DNA of 10,699 nucleotides. It comes from Methylococcaceae bacterium. Lineage in GTDB: Bacteria > Pseudomonadota > Gammaproteobacteria > Methylococcales > Methylomonadaceae. Shown here one piece after another: positions 1 through 7,015 of the stretch. The position numbers and the translations under genes are program-made. Within the stretch, counting starts at the first letter, position 1. Each line of letters begins with the position of its first letter. The stretch lies in NCBI GenBank assembly GCA_947506075.1, contig CANNNN010000064.1, forward strand, positions 1 to 10,699. The letters run 5' to 3'. The notes under the pieces were generated by a model that saw nothing but the letters and a program-made list of their open reading frames with translations, was not told where the DNA came from and ran no database searches.

Positions 1-2298
1 ACAGGCGCCGCAATCATGCGCGGCTTCATGCGGATTATTCTGGCTGGTCGAACCGTGCCCCGCCAGTGCGACAATCGGTGCAAAACTGCTTGTCAGACCG
101 ACACTGCGCAGCAGCGCGGCTACGCGCCCGGCTTGCTCAAGGTCGGTAAAACCCAATTTGGGCTTTTCAATCGTGGCAGCAGTTGCCGTATCGGTTGACG
201 TAAACTGTAATTCGGTAGCGACAGGTGGTACAAGGAATCGATGCAGCCAGTCGGAAATAACCTTATGGTAGTGCGGCAGTAGCGTTTTGCCGAGCAGTCC
301 TGTCAAGGTAAACGGCGCCAGCAGATCAATAGCGGCATGAGCCAATAGCGGATTGCTGCGCAGGCTATGATGCAGCAGGTATCCTAAACTGAGATTCAAA
401 CGGCGTCCTTGTTGGCGTTTAAGCAGGATTTCTTCAAAGCCTTGTTTGGCGATCTCGTCAACTTCATGCACCGGCGTTACGACAATCGGACACAACGGCG
501 TAACATGCTTAGCATCAAGCCCTTTATAATTCATCGCAACGCCGAAAAATCCGGCAACACCCAAGGTTTCAATATCTGAATTCAATTCTTCGAGATGACG
601 ACGGAAACTTTCCTCGCGTTCATCCATACATACGATGATTTGCGCTTCAGGCCGCTTAATGCGCTTGAACCAGCCGCCACGCTGATGATTGCCAAGCAGA
701 GCCTGAAACAGCTCGTTGCGATAATGATGCTCGTAAGCGATCAGCCAGACTTTACTGCGTTCAGTCGGGCTGAATTCATCCAGCGCAGCCAACAGAGTTT
801 GCAGGTTGGTTATATCCAGTTGTTGCAGGTCGGCGGCATTAAGCCCCAAATGCTGACATAAACGAAATAAACGCCAGCCGCTATTATGCGCTGTATGTTG
901 CTGTGCCTGGTTTGCCATCGGGCTACACTGCCAGGTCCAAATCAGATCGGCAAGTCGTTGCCAATCGCTGCGGTCATAGCGCTCTGATCCGGCATGCAGG
1001 GCCAGAGATTCGGCCCTGTGAACCAGATATTCCGGCAAATCGCCCTGATACAAACGGCTGCGCACCATAAATTCCGACAGATTTTTACGGAAATAACCCT
1101 GAATGGCACTGAGTTTAGCTTCGATTTTCCAGGTGTCGCGGCAGATCTGATTCAGCCACAGTCTGTCGAGCGTCAAGCGTATCGCCAGATAATCGGCCAG
1201 CGTCGGCTTAGCGTCATTATCGGTTTGATAGTTCGGATGATGTTGCCGCCAGTTGACCAGTCCCGACCAGCCGGGTATTTCCAGCGCCAGGCGGCGAAGA
1301 TAGTCGGCCCATCGCGTTTGCGGAATGTCTAAATGCTTCAGTTGCAGGATAATGGTATCTACCGCATCTTCAGGCAATTCGGCGATAATCTGCTGCCAGT
1401 CTTGCAACTCATGCAAAAAGGGGTTCGCATCATAGCTGGCCGTTGCCCGCCAGGCCGCATAAAGACCTAACTGACTGCGCTCAGGCAACTGCCATGCTGC
1501 CACACCTTCATCAAGCCCTGAGGCGCAATAGCGTATCAGTTGAGCACGAATAGCCTCGAGAATATCTGTACCGGTCAAGGCCAGTATGACTCCGCGTAAG
1601 CTGATGTTACCTATTTCACCGAGCAGCTCATCCAGTGCTGCACCTGCCTGTTCGCGCATTTGCAGATGCGCGGATCCGTCAGGCCTATCCTGAGCGTAGT
1701 CGGACGGCGAAAGCCATTCTTCGGCCTGTTCCAGCGACAAATCCAGCATGGTTTCCGGATGTAAAGCCGCCTGCTCCAGGCCAAGCTTGGTTAAAATGCC
1801 TGCCCATAACTCACGGATAAACTGGCTATCCTCTTTAAGCAATTGCAGGCGGATCGGCTCTGGCACATCACTCTGCACAGACTCCAGGGCAGCCAATTCC
1901 TCTATCTGCCAGTTCAAATGACTAACGCTGACGGCCTGCAAATCAAACAACAGCGCAATGCGATAAACAGCCTCCCGGGTAATTGTCCGATCTTTTAAAA
2001 CGCACATATTTTGCTCAGCCTGCAAGTTCCGGCACTGTGCAAACGCAACGGACAAATCATTGTCGTCAATGCGCCCCTGCTGGTAAAAATCCCGGTTTTT
2101 CTGTTCAGGAAGATAACAGCAAATACCGGTTAAGGCTTCGAATTCAGCCAATGCCTGGTCAAACGGGAGATGCTGAAAACCATGCAAGGTATTGTGATGC
2201 ACGAAATCCAGGATAGGCGCCTGCCCAGGCAGAACATGATCCAGATGATTTAGCGCGGTGATGATGTGCTCACGTAATTTTAAAGGAGAGTCTTGCAT
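1..2298 (-). CDS. dabA: DabA (DUF2309/UPF0753) inorganic carbon accumulation subunit, partial at its C-terminus
   Basis: An uninterrupted minus-strand frame gives 766 residues from the ATG at 2298-2296 and is still open at the window edge, so only the C-terminal part is missing. The N-terminus has the family signature FVHHNTLHGFQHLPFDQAL (about residues 30-50). The beta-carbonic-anhydrase-like zinc site is present: C557 and D559 in CMDERE, H748 in LAGHGS and C763 in HDCGAC. These correspond to C351, D353, H524 and C539 of Halothiobacillus neapolitanus DabA, with the same 15-residue step between the last two. In that system DabA works with a membrane proton-channel-like protein (DabB) to turn CO2 into trapped cytosolic bicarbonate, driven by a cation gradient. 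The gene starts 8 bp after the NuoM-like gene, so the two are almost certainly cotranscribed and translationally linked. There is no clear Shine-Dalgarno sequence before the ATG; a TTG two codons upstream is a weaker alternative start. Residues around 198-206 are encoded by a fragment resembling a dispersed repeat (1683-1705). Confidence 0.93.
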   Translation of the reverse strand, partial: MQDSPLKLREHIITALNHLDHVLPGQAPILDFVHHNTLHGFQHLPFDQALAEFEALTGICCYLPEQKNRDFYQQGRIDDNDLSVAFAQCRNLQAEQNMCVLKDRTITREAVYRIALLFDLQAVSVSHLNWQIEELAALESVQSDVPEPIRLQLLKEDSQFIRELWAGILTKLGLEQAALHPETMLDLSLEQAEEWLSPSDYAQDRPDGSAHLQMREQAGAALDELLGEIGNISLRGVILALTGTDILEAIRAQLIRYCASGLDEGVAAWQLPERSQLGLYAAWRATASYDANPFLHELQDWQQIIAELPEDAVDTIILQLKHLDIPQTRWADYLRRLALEIPGWSGLVNWRQHHPNYQTDNDAKPTLADYLAIRLTLDRLWLNQICRDTWKIEAKLSAIQGYFRKNLSEFMVRSRLYQGDLPEYLVHRAESLALHAGSERYDRSDWQRLADLIWTWQCSPMANQAQQHTAHNSGWRLFRLCQHLGLNAADLQQLDITNLQTLLAALDEFSPTERSKVWLIAYEHHYRNELFQALLGNHQRGGWFKRIKRPEAQIIVCMDEREESFRRHLEELNSDIETLGVAGFFGVAMNYKGLDAKHVTPLCPIVVTPVHEVDEIAKQGFEEILLKRQQGRRLNLSLGYLLHHSLRSNPLLAHAAIDLLAPFTLTGLLGKTLLPHYHKVISDWLHRFLVPPVATELQFTSTDTATAATIEKPKLGFTDLEQAGRVAALLRSVGLTSSFAPIVALAGHGSTSQNNPHEAAHDCGAC

Positions 2299-2306
2299 GG
2301 TCAATA

Positions 2307-3917
2307 TTATAAAATTCGCTGACTGATGACAGTGTTCATCTGACTGATGGTGGCTGAGGACAAAGCCAGCAGCGGCGCAGGCACTAGGCCAAATAATACA
2401 ATGCCCGCAACCAGAATTCCGGCCGCCAATAATTCTGGCGTTTTCAAGTCTTCAAGCTGAAAATCCCCCCTCGCCCCCCTTTTACAAAGGAGGGAATTAA
2501 AAACTTGCGTTCCCTTTTGAAGATCAAAATCATGCCCTTCGCTTTGTAAATGGGAAGCCTCCTCCCCCCTTTGAAAAAGTGGGGCTGGGGGGGATTTAGG
2601 CCCGGTAAAGAGCAGGCTGATAGTGCGTATCGCGTAAGCGGCGCCGATTAACATACTCACGCTAAAGAAAACCATCACCACTAGACCCAGGCCAAGACTG
2701 GCAAATGCACTGAAGCCGCCAATCAAGGTATGCAACTCGGCAATAAAGCCCACTGACCCCGGCAGTCCCATCGCCGCCAACAAGGTTAAGGTCATGAACA
2801 GCGTAAACCGAGGCATCACCTGAATAAGCGATCGGTAATCCTGGATGTTGCGGGTATGCGTGCGCTCATATAGCAGACCCACCAGCAGAAACAGCGCACC
2901 GGCAATCAGGCCGTGAGCGCTCATTTGCAACACCGCGCCGGTAATGCCAACCTCATTCAAGGTCGCAATACCCAACAAGACTATGCCCATGTGGCTGATA
3001 GAAGAATAGGCAATCATGGCTTTAAGATCGCTTTGCCGCCAGGCCAATAAACCGCCATAAAGCATACCGAATAGTCCTAAGAAAATCAGGTAGGGTTGCA
3101 ACAACTTGGCGGCCTCCGGCAGCATCACCACCGCCCTGATCAAACCGTAAGCGCCCATTTTCAGCAAAATACCGGACAGTAAGATACTCACCGGACTGGG
3201 CGCTTCAACATGAGCCAGCGGCAACCAGCCGTGCAGCGGGAAAATCGGCATTTTAACGCCAAAACCAATCACAAAACCCAACAGCACTAAAACCTGCTCA
3301 TATCTGGGCATGTCTTGCGCCGCCTGATGCATCGAAGACATTAAGGAGCCACCGTGTTCAAGGTCATACTGGCTAATTGCCAGCAAGCTGATCAGCATAA
3401 ATACCGAACCGCCCATCGTGTACAGTACAAAATTAAGACTGGCCGTGTGCCGCCTTTTACCGCCCCAGCGACCAATCAGAAAGAACAGCGGGATTAATGT
3501 AACTTCCCAGAAGATATAAAATAAGGCCCAATCCTGAGCCAAAAATACGCCCAGCATGCCGAATTCAAGCAGTAATATACAAATATGATAACCCTTGACG
3601 CTGTTGGCCACCGTAAACGATGCCAGCAAGGCTATAGCCGTCAACAAGGTCGCCAGCACCAGCATTGGCATCGACAAGCCATCTACGCCCAGCGCATAAG
3701 CACTGCCCAAGCGAGGATTCAGCGGAAAAAACTCATTAAACTGTAATTCAGCATCGTGGGCGTTATAGTTGCTCAGCAGCCAACATACTAATAAGAAAGC
3801 GAGAGCGGCAAACAAATTGGCGATATAGCGGATTAGCCGTATGTTCTTGCCGGGCGCTAAAGCCAGTAGCAAGGCCCCCACAGCCGGAGTCCAGAGCAGT
3901 ATGCTGAGTATCCCCAT
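2307..3917 (-). CDS. NuoM-like proton-translocating membrane subunit, probable DabA partner, with an in-frame repeat insertion
   Basis: This 536-residue, multi-spanning membrane protein belongs to the complex I antiporter-like family (Proton_antipo_M) and resembles NuoM/NdhD more than NuoL. Key residues are present: E138 in FYIFWE, K222 in GVKMPIFPLHGWLP, K253 in LLKMGAYG, HMG at 309-311, the YERTHTR motif (350-356) typical of NuoM, and E394 in GFIAEL. No other nuo genes are nearby and dabA follows after 8 bp, so I infer that it is the membrane partner of DabA (a DabB equivalent) and not part of respiratory complex I. I chose the ATG at 3917 because it has AAGGAA about 10 nt upstream and gives a normal NuoM-type N-terminus (MGILSILLW). 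An in-frame ATG at 3968 would add 17 poorly hydrophobic residues and abuts a promoter -10 candidate. Residues 441-486 (KSPPAPLFQRG to KRGARGDF) are encoded by a palindromic element inserted in the loop before the last membrane helix. Reading frame and C-terminal helix are kept. Confidence 0.88.
   Translation of the reverse strand: MGILSILLWTPAVGALLLALAPGKNIRLIRYIANLFAALAFLLVCWLLSNYNAHDAELQFNEFFPLNPRLGSAYALGVDGLSMPMLVLATLLTAIALLASFTVANSVKGYHICILLLEFGMLGVFLAQDWALFYIFWEVTLIPLFFLIGRWGGKRRHTASLNFVLYTMGGSVFMLISLLAISQYDLEHGGSLMSSMHQAAQDMPRYEQVLVLLGFVIGFGVKMPIFPLHGWLPLAHVEAPSPVSILLSGILLKMGAYGLIRAVVMLPEAAKLLQPYLIFLGLFGMLYGGLLAWRQSDLKAMIAYSSISHMGIVLLGIATLNEVGITGAVLQMSAHGLIAGALFLLVGLLYERTHTRNIQDYRSLIQVMPRFTLFMTLTLLAAMGLPGSVGFIAELHTLIGGFSAFASLGLGLVVMVFFSVSMLIGAAYAIRTISLLFTGPKSPPAPLFQRGEEASHLQSEGHDFDLQKGTQVFNSLLCKRGARGDFQLEDLKTPELLAAGILVAGIVLFGLVPAPLLALSSATISQMNTVISQRIL
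2461..2597. repeat. MITE/REP-like palindromic element inserted inside the NuoM-like gene
   Basis: The element is bounded by imperfect inverted repeats of about 35 bp. The left arm (2461-2495) begins AAATCCCCCCTCGCCCCCC and continues TTTTACAAAGGAGGG. The right arm, read in reverse complement from 2597 to 2563, begins AAATCCCCCCCAGCCCC and continues ACTTTTTCAAAGGGGGG. The centre of about 68 bp has no coding potential of its own. Together with one flanking base it adds a multiple of three bases, so the host frame passes through as 46 extra residues (441-486 of the NuoM-like protein). C-rich palindromes of this type are dispersed in many bacterial genomes, and peptides such as SPP..LFQRG and KRGxRGDF are their usual translated trace; that is from general knowledge, not a search. 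No clear target-site duplication is visible. Element boundaries are confident to within a few bases. Confidence 0.85.
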
Positions 3918-3967
3918 GATTTTAATGTTCCTTATGCTCGATAGTCGGGTAGTTTCAAGGGAAAGCA

Positions 3968-3995
3968 ATTGTACGTTAAGGTTGACTCAGAGCAA
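3968..3995 (-). promoter_or_regulatory. Candidate promoter for the NuoM-like/dabA operon
   Basis: On the minus strand there is a -10-like TACAAT (3973-3968), 16 bp downstream of a -35-like TTGCTC (3995-3990). The -10 is one mismatch from consensus and the -35 is weak, as expected of an activated promoter. Transcription would start near 3961, just downstream of the ATG at 3968, which supports the internal ATG at 3917 as the real start. The -35 overlaps one of three GCAAG-type direct repeats and sits inside a GTTGAC-N18-GTCAAC inverted repeat (3981-4010). This is prediction by eye only. Confidence 0.4.
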
Positions 3996-4056
3996 GCATT
4001 AACCGTCAACTGTTAAAACGTTACTGCGGGCAAGTTTAACATTGCAAGCTTTCAAC
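3992..4056. repeat. Three GCAAG..TT.AAC short direct repeats in the dab upstream region
   Basis: Three related copies occur on the plus strand: GCAAGCATTAAC (3992-4003), GCAAGTTTAAC (4030-4040) and GCAAGCTTTCAAC (4044-4056). Read on the minus strand they are GTTRAA-type sites ending in CTTGC. The copy at 3992-4003 overlaps the candidate -35 of the dab promoter; the copy at 4044-4056 overlaps the 11-bp tandem box. They could be a second regulator's operator or chance in an AT-rich spacer. The rest of the spacer (3918-4106) holds no gene and no convincing terminator for the kinase gene. Confidence 0.35.
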
Positions 4057-4066
4057 AGCCTTTCAA
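4045..4066 (-). promoter_or_regulatory. Candidate response-regulator box upstream of the dab operon (11-bp tandem repeat)
   Basis: Read on the minus strand, 4066-4056 is TTGAAAGGCTG and 4055-4045 is TTGAAAGCTTG: two direct copies with 9 of 11 bases alike and an exact 11-bp period. OmpR-family regulators usually bind such tandem half-sites. A closely similar pair lies upstream of the carbonic anhydrase at 6162-6183, also pointing toward the carbon genes. It sits 128 bp upstream of the NuoM-like ATG, so it may serve a promoter closer to it than the one at 3968-3995. TTTTAA at 4018-4013 is a poor -10 candidate at the spacing seen in the carbonic anhydrase promoter. Confidence 0.45.
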
Positions 4067-4106
4067 AATCAATGTCGTCCGCAATTGTCTATCTACTGAG
4101 TCTTTA

Positions 4107-5480
4107 CTACGATTCTTTAAAAACCAGAACAAAACGAGTTCCGCCTGCTGCATTGCAACGGCTTAACGCTAGTCGTGCTTTATGCAGATCGGCCAACTCC
4201 TTGACGATTGCCAGCCCCAAACCACAACCATCTCCAGGGCTGCCGGGGATGCGATAAAAGCGCTCGAAAACCTTGTCAATTTCATACTCGGGTATGCCCG
4301 GACCATCATCTTCAACACTTAGGCGAGGCGTGGGCTGACACTCGACTTTAACGATAATGTTACCTCGCTCATGACCGTAGCAAATGGCATTATCCAGTAA
4401 ATTTGCCAGTAATTCCCGCAACAAAACTGCATCGCCTTGAACGTACAGCGGCTGCGTTAAGCCTTCAAAACTGATTTCTATATGTCGCTGCAGCGCTTTA
4501 GGTACCCAGTCCATACTGGTTTCTTTAGCCAGTTTACACAGATCTACCGGCCGTAGTTCATAATCGCCATTGATGGGGTCCGATCTGGCTAAGATCAATA
4601 ATTGCGTGGTCAAATGCGACATACGGTCGGCGCAATCCTGAATGTGCATCAGGGCCGGTTTCATTGCCGACAAATCCTGTTCACGCACTGCGCGTTCTAC
4701 TTGCAGTTTCAAGCCTGCCAGCGGGGTGCGCAATTGATGCGCGGCATTGGCAATAAAACGTTGTTGGGTAGCGATGGCCGAGGACAGCCGATCCAGTAAA
4801 TCATTGATGGTGTCGGTCAGCGTACGCACTTCCAAAAAAACATGCTGCTCAGGAATGGGCCGCAAATCACGCGATGAGCGCCGGGCAATTTCATCGGCCA
4901 AGACATGCAGCGGTTGCAAGCCTCGTTTTACGCCGATCACCAGATAAATGCCGACAAGCAAAACCAGAGCTACCTGCGGCACAAGATCGGCCAGCAAAAT
5001 ATCCATCATCATGCTGCGGCGTTTATTCAGGGTTTCGGCAACATGAACAAAAATCTTGTCCGAGCTGTTTTCACGAGCAATCATCATCGAAACCACCCTG
5101 ACCGGTTCGCCAGCCATCTCGTCATCAAAATAGACGGGGTGAGCCCATTCGGTTTCAACATCAGTAGGTTCAGGAACGAATTTATCGCCCGCTATCATGC
5201 CCTGTTGTAACGAGATTATCTTGAAATAGGTTTTGTCTGCGTCATCCCATTTGAAAATTTCCAAGGCGGCGGGGGGCAATTCCACAACTATCTTGCCATC
5301 ACGCACCTTGATTTCCTGGGTTAATGACCTTGCGGAATCGAGCAGCCAGCGATCATAAGCCACGTCTACATGATGCAAGGTGACAAAATAGGACAGCACG
5401 GATTCACAACTGATGAACAAAATCAGCGGCACGGCCAGGCGCAAAAGAATGTCTGTCTTAAGGCTGCGCTGTTTATTCAT
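4107..5480 (-). CDS. Sensor histidine kinase, TctE/QseC-like
   Basis: This 457-residue membrane sensor kinase autophosphorylates on a histidine and passes the phosphate to the regulator encoded immediately upstream. Membrane helix 1 is near residues 11-33. It is followed by an extracytoplasmic 2CSK_N-type sensor segment (AYDRWLLDSARSL at 41-53, ELPPAALEIF at 67-76), helix 2 near 166-184, and a HAMP linker to about 238. The HisKA domain has the phosphoacceptor H248 in ANAAHQLRTPL. The ATPase domain shows the N box (N360, N364), G1 box DDGPGIP (391-397), F box FERFYR (405-410) and G2 box GDGCGLGLAI (416-425). All catalytic boxes are intact. The ATG overlaps the end of the regulator gene by 8 bp, indicating translational coupling. 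TctE relatives often sense tricarboxylates, but no tct transporter is present here and the neighbours all handle inorganic carbon. The signal is therefore unknown, and a CO2/bicarbonate or pH-linked signal is only inferred. Confidence 0.93.
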   Translation of the reverse strand: MNKQRSLKTDILLRLAVPLILFISCESVLSYFVTLHHVDVAYDRWLLDSARSLTQEIKVRDGKIVVELPPAALEIFKWDDADKTYFKIISLQQGMIAGDKFVPEPTDVETEWAHPVYFDDEMAGEPVRVVSMMIARENSSDKIFVHVAETLNKRRSMMMDILLADLVPQVALVLLVGIYLVIGVKRGLQPLHVLADEIARRSSRDLRPIPEQHVFLEVRTLTDTINDLLDRLSSAIATQQRFIANAAHQLRTPLAGLKLQVERAVREQDLSAMKPALMHIQDCADRMSHLTTQLLILARSDPINGDYELRPVDLCKLAKETSMDWVPKALQRHIEISFEGLTQPLYVQGDAVLLRELLANLLDNAICYGHERGNIIVKVECQPTPRLSVEDDGPGIPEYEIDKVFERFYRIPGSPGDGCGLGLAIVKELADLHKARLALSRCNAAGGTRFVLVFKES

Positions 5481-6147
5481 CAGCTGACCGCTCCAGTAAA
5501 TAACCGAGTCCGCGCACCGTTCGGATCACTGCGCCGTAGGGTTCTATACGCTTGCGCAAGCGATGCACATAGATTTCCACAGCATTATCGGTCAACGCAT
5601 CCCCATCCACGGCAAGACGTTGCGCGATGCGGTCCTTGCTGACGACTTTCCCTGCTTGCAGCAGTAGTATTTCCAATACGCCATATTCCCTCGCAGACAG
5701 ATTAATCGTCTGGTCATCCACCAAGACTTGATGGTTTTGACTATCCAGCGCCAAACGACCGTTCACAATATCGTTACTAAATCCGCCGTAACAACGCCGA
5801 ATCAAAGCATGGACCCGAGCTTCCAATTCTCTAAGTTCAAATGGTTTGGTCATATAGTCATCGGCACCCTGCTCAATGCCGTTGATTCTGTCGTTAACAC
5901 CGTCACGCGCAGTCAGAATTAAAATAGGTAATGGAATTTTCCGGCTACGCAGTTTGCGTAACCATTCCAGGCCGTCCATATCCGGTAGCCCTAAATCCAG
6001 TATGATCAAATCAAAATCTTGCGCCAGAAGTAGCTGTTCCGCGTAACGACCGGACGTTGCACCTGTCACCGAATAGCCGCTAGAGCTTAGGGTGTGAGTC
6101 AAACCATCGGCCAGAACGGCATCATCTTCTATTAATAAAATATTCAT
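5473..6147 (-). CDS. OmpR-family response regulator (QseB/TctD-like)
   Basis: This 224-residue, two-domain regulator is the partner of the sensor kinase whose gene overlaps its stop codon. The receiver domain (about 1-118) has the acidic pocket E7-D8-D9, phosphoacceptor D51 in LIILDLGLPDMDG, T79 in ILTAR and K101 in MTKPFELREL. The C-terminal winged-helix DNA-binding domain (about 128-220) has the usual NLSAREYGVLEILLL, DNAVEIYVHRLRKRI and IRTVRGLGYLL motifs. Length is normal for the family and no residue is missing. The ATG at 6147 has GGAG only 3 nt upstream, a tight but usable ribosome binding site. The gene is divergent from the carbonic anhydrase across a 101-bp spacer that contains a tandem 11-bp repeat suited to this class of regulator. 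It may control that promoter, its own expression, and the dab operon, which carries a similar repeat. Confidence 0.95.
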   Translation of the reverse strand: MNILLIEDDAVLADGLTHTLSSSGYSVTGATSGRYAEQLLLAQDFDLIILDLGLPDMDGLEWLRKLRSRKIPLPILILTARDGVNDRINGIEQGADDYMTKPFELRELEARVHALIRRCYGGFSNDIVNGRLALDSQNHQVLVDDQTINLSAREYGVLEILLLQAGKVVSKDRIAQRLAVDGDALTDNAVEIYVHRLRKRIEPYGAVIRTVRGLGYLLERSADE

Positions 6148-6161
6148 GAACTCCGGGTGTT

Positions 6162-6183
6162 GCGAAAGGTTATTGAAAGGTTA
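6162..6183 (+). promoter_or_regulatory. Candidate response-regulator box in the regulator/carbonic anhydrase spacer (11-bp tandem repeat)
   Basis: GCGAAAGGTTA (6162-6172) is followed directly by TTGAAAGGTTA (6173-6183): 9 of 11 bases alike with an exact 11-bp period, as expected for two half-sites of an OmpR-family dimer. It ends just upstream of the poor -35 position of the carbonic anhydrase promoter, the classic place for such an activator. It also lies 14 bp before the regulator's own start codon, where binding would more likely repress or autoregulate. The core GAAAGG/GAAAGC matches the pair at 4045-4066. Confidence 0.5.
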
Positions 6184-6186
6184 AGG

Positions 6187-6215
6187 GGCTAGGATAAGTG
6201 CTACCAAGTTATACA
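6187..6215 (+). promoter_or_regulatory. Candidate activator-dependent promoter of the carbonic anhydrase gene
   Basis: TATACA at 6210-6215 is a reasonable -10, but the position 17 bp upstream (6187-6192, GGCTAG) does not resemble a -35. The tandem GAAAGG box ends at 6183, right beside it, so the promoter would fit activation by the adjacent response regulator. The start would fall near 6222, leaving a leader of about 27 nt without an evident Shine-Dalgarno sequence. Confidence 0.4.
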
Positions 6216-6248
6216 GCGTAAGCAACTTAAACTCAAAAACCACTAAAA

Positions 6249-6917
6249 ATGAAAACATTAACTAAAGAAATGCAAGCCACCATTACACCGGCAATGGCAT
6301 TGGACTTATTAAAGGATGGCAATAAACGCTTCGGAAATAACCTTAAAGTAAACCGTAACCTGCTGCAACAGGCGAATGAAACATCCGATGGCCAACATCC
6401 TTTTGCGGTCATTTTAAGCTGCATAGATTCCCGTACTTCAGTTGAGCTGGTTTTTGACCAGGGTTTGGGCGATGTTTTTAGTGTTCGTATTGCGGGCAAT
6501 ATTATTAACGAAGATATTCTAGGCAGCATGGAATTTGGTTGCAAGGTGGCCGGCGCTAAAATAATCGTGGTTCTAGGCCATAGCAAATGCGGCGCGATAA
6601 AAGGCGCTTGCGACCATTTGGAAATGGGCAACCTGACGGCCCTATTAAGCAAAATACAGCCTGCGGTTTATGACGAAAAAACCGAAACAGAAAACCGTAA
6701 CTCAAGTAACGATGCGTTTGTGGAAAAAGTAGCCACACTTAATGTAAAAAGAACAGTGCATGCCATTCTGGAGCGTAGCCCCATTTTAAAAGAAATGATT
6801 GCAACGGGTGAGATTGGCATTGTAGGCGGCAATCACGACATTAAAACCGGTGAAGTCAGCTTTTATGAGGATACTTTAATGATTAACCATCCTAAGTTAA
6901 GCGCACTTGCGCGTTGA
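6249..6917 (+). CDS. Beta-class carbonic anhydrase
   Basis: This 222-residue cytosolic zinc enzyme interconverts CO2 and bicarbonate. The beta-class zinc ligands are all present: C58 in SCIDSR, H111 and C114 in LGHSKCGA. The D60-R62 catalytic dyad is also intact, followed by the conserved GDVFSVRIAGNIIN (74-87) and GACDHLEMGNLT (119-130). There is no signal peptide, so it acts in the cytoplasm. It lies 98 bp upstream of a SulP transporter on the same strand, a pairing found in many bacteria and commonly read as bicarbonate uptake coupled to hydration, so they probably form an operon. The ATG at 6249 has no evident Shine-Dalgarno sequence (only A-rich sequence precedes it), but the N-terminus fits the family and there is no better start. 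The C-terminus (GGNHDIKTGEVSFYEDT) is family-typical. Function is confident; its role in carbon supply versus pH or CO2 buffering is inference. Confidence 0.96.
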   Translation: MKTLTKEMQATITPAMALDLLKDGNKRFGNNLKVNRNLLQQANETSDGQHPFAVILSCIDSRTSVELVFDQGLGDVFSVRIAGNIINEDILGSMEFGCKVAGAKIIVVLGHSKCGAIKGACDHLEMGNLTALLSKIQPAVYDEKTETENRNSSNDAFVEKVATLNVKRTVHAILERSPILKEMIATGEIGIVGGNHDIKTGEVSFYEDTLMINHPKLSALAR

Positions 6918-6954
6918 GGTAAAAACCGCCAACGCCATTCTTCAATGGTAATTT

Positions 6955-6983
6955 TAAACAATAACAAGACGGGCGTCTATATA
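6955..6983 (+). promoter_or_regulatory. Possible weak internal promoter with a small palindrome before the SulP gene
   Basis: TAAACA (6955-6960) and TATATA (6978-6983), 17 bp apart, each match four of six consensus bases. The perfect inverted repeat AGACG-GG-CGTCT (6967-6978) lies in the spacer and touches the -10, where a repressor could act. The SulP gene could equally be read only from the carbonic anhydrase promoter. Confidence 0.25.
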
Positions 6984-7015
6984 CACCCTCTTTATCGAAG
7001 CTTAGGATAATCAGC

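Noticed and set aside
595..1332. Plus-strand reading frames of 88 and 112 residues
   Set aside because: They are antisense to dabA, which is coherent over 766 residues with its zinc site.
3918..3968. Longer N-terminus for the NuoM-like protein from the ATG at 3968
   Set aside because: The extra 17 residues are not family-like, no ribosome binding site was seen for it, and a -10 candidate abuts that ATG.
6233..6652. 139-residue minus-strand reading frame
   Set aside because: It lies opposite the carbonic anhydrase gene, whose catalytic motifs are unambiguous, and has no family features.
6935..6948. CCATT-CTTC-AATGG hairpin followed by TAATTTT after the carbonic anhydrase gene
   Set aside because: A 5-bp A/T-rich stem is too weak for a terminator, and the SulP gene on the same strand probably shares the transcript.
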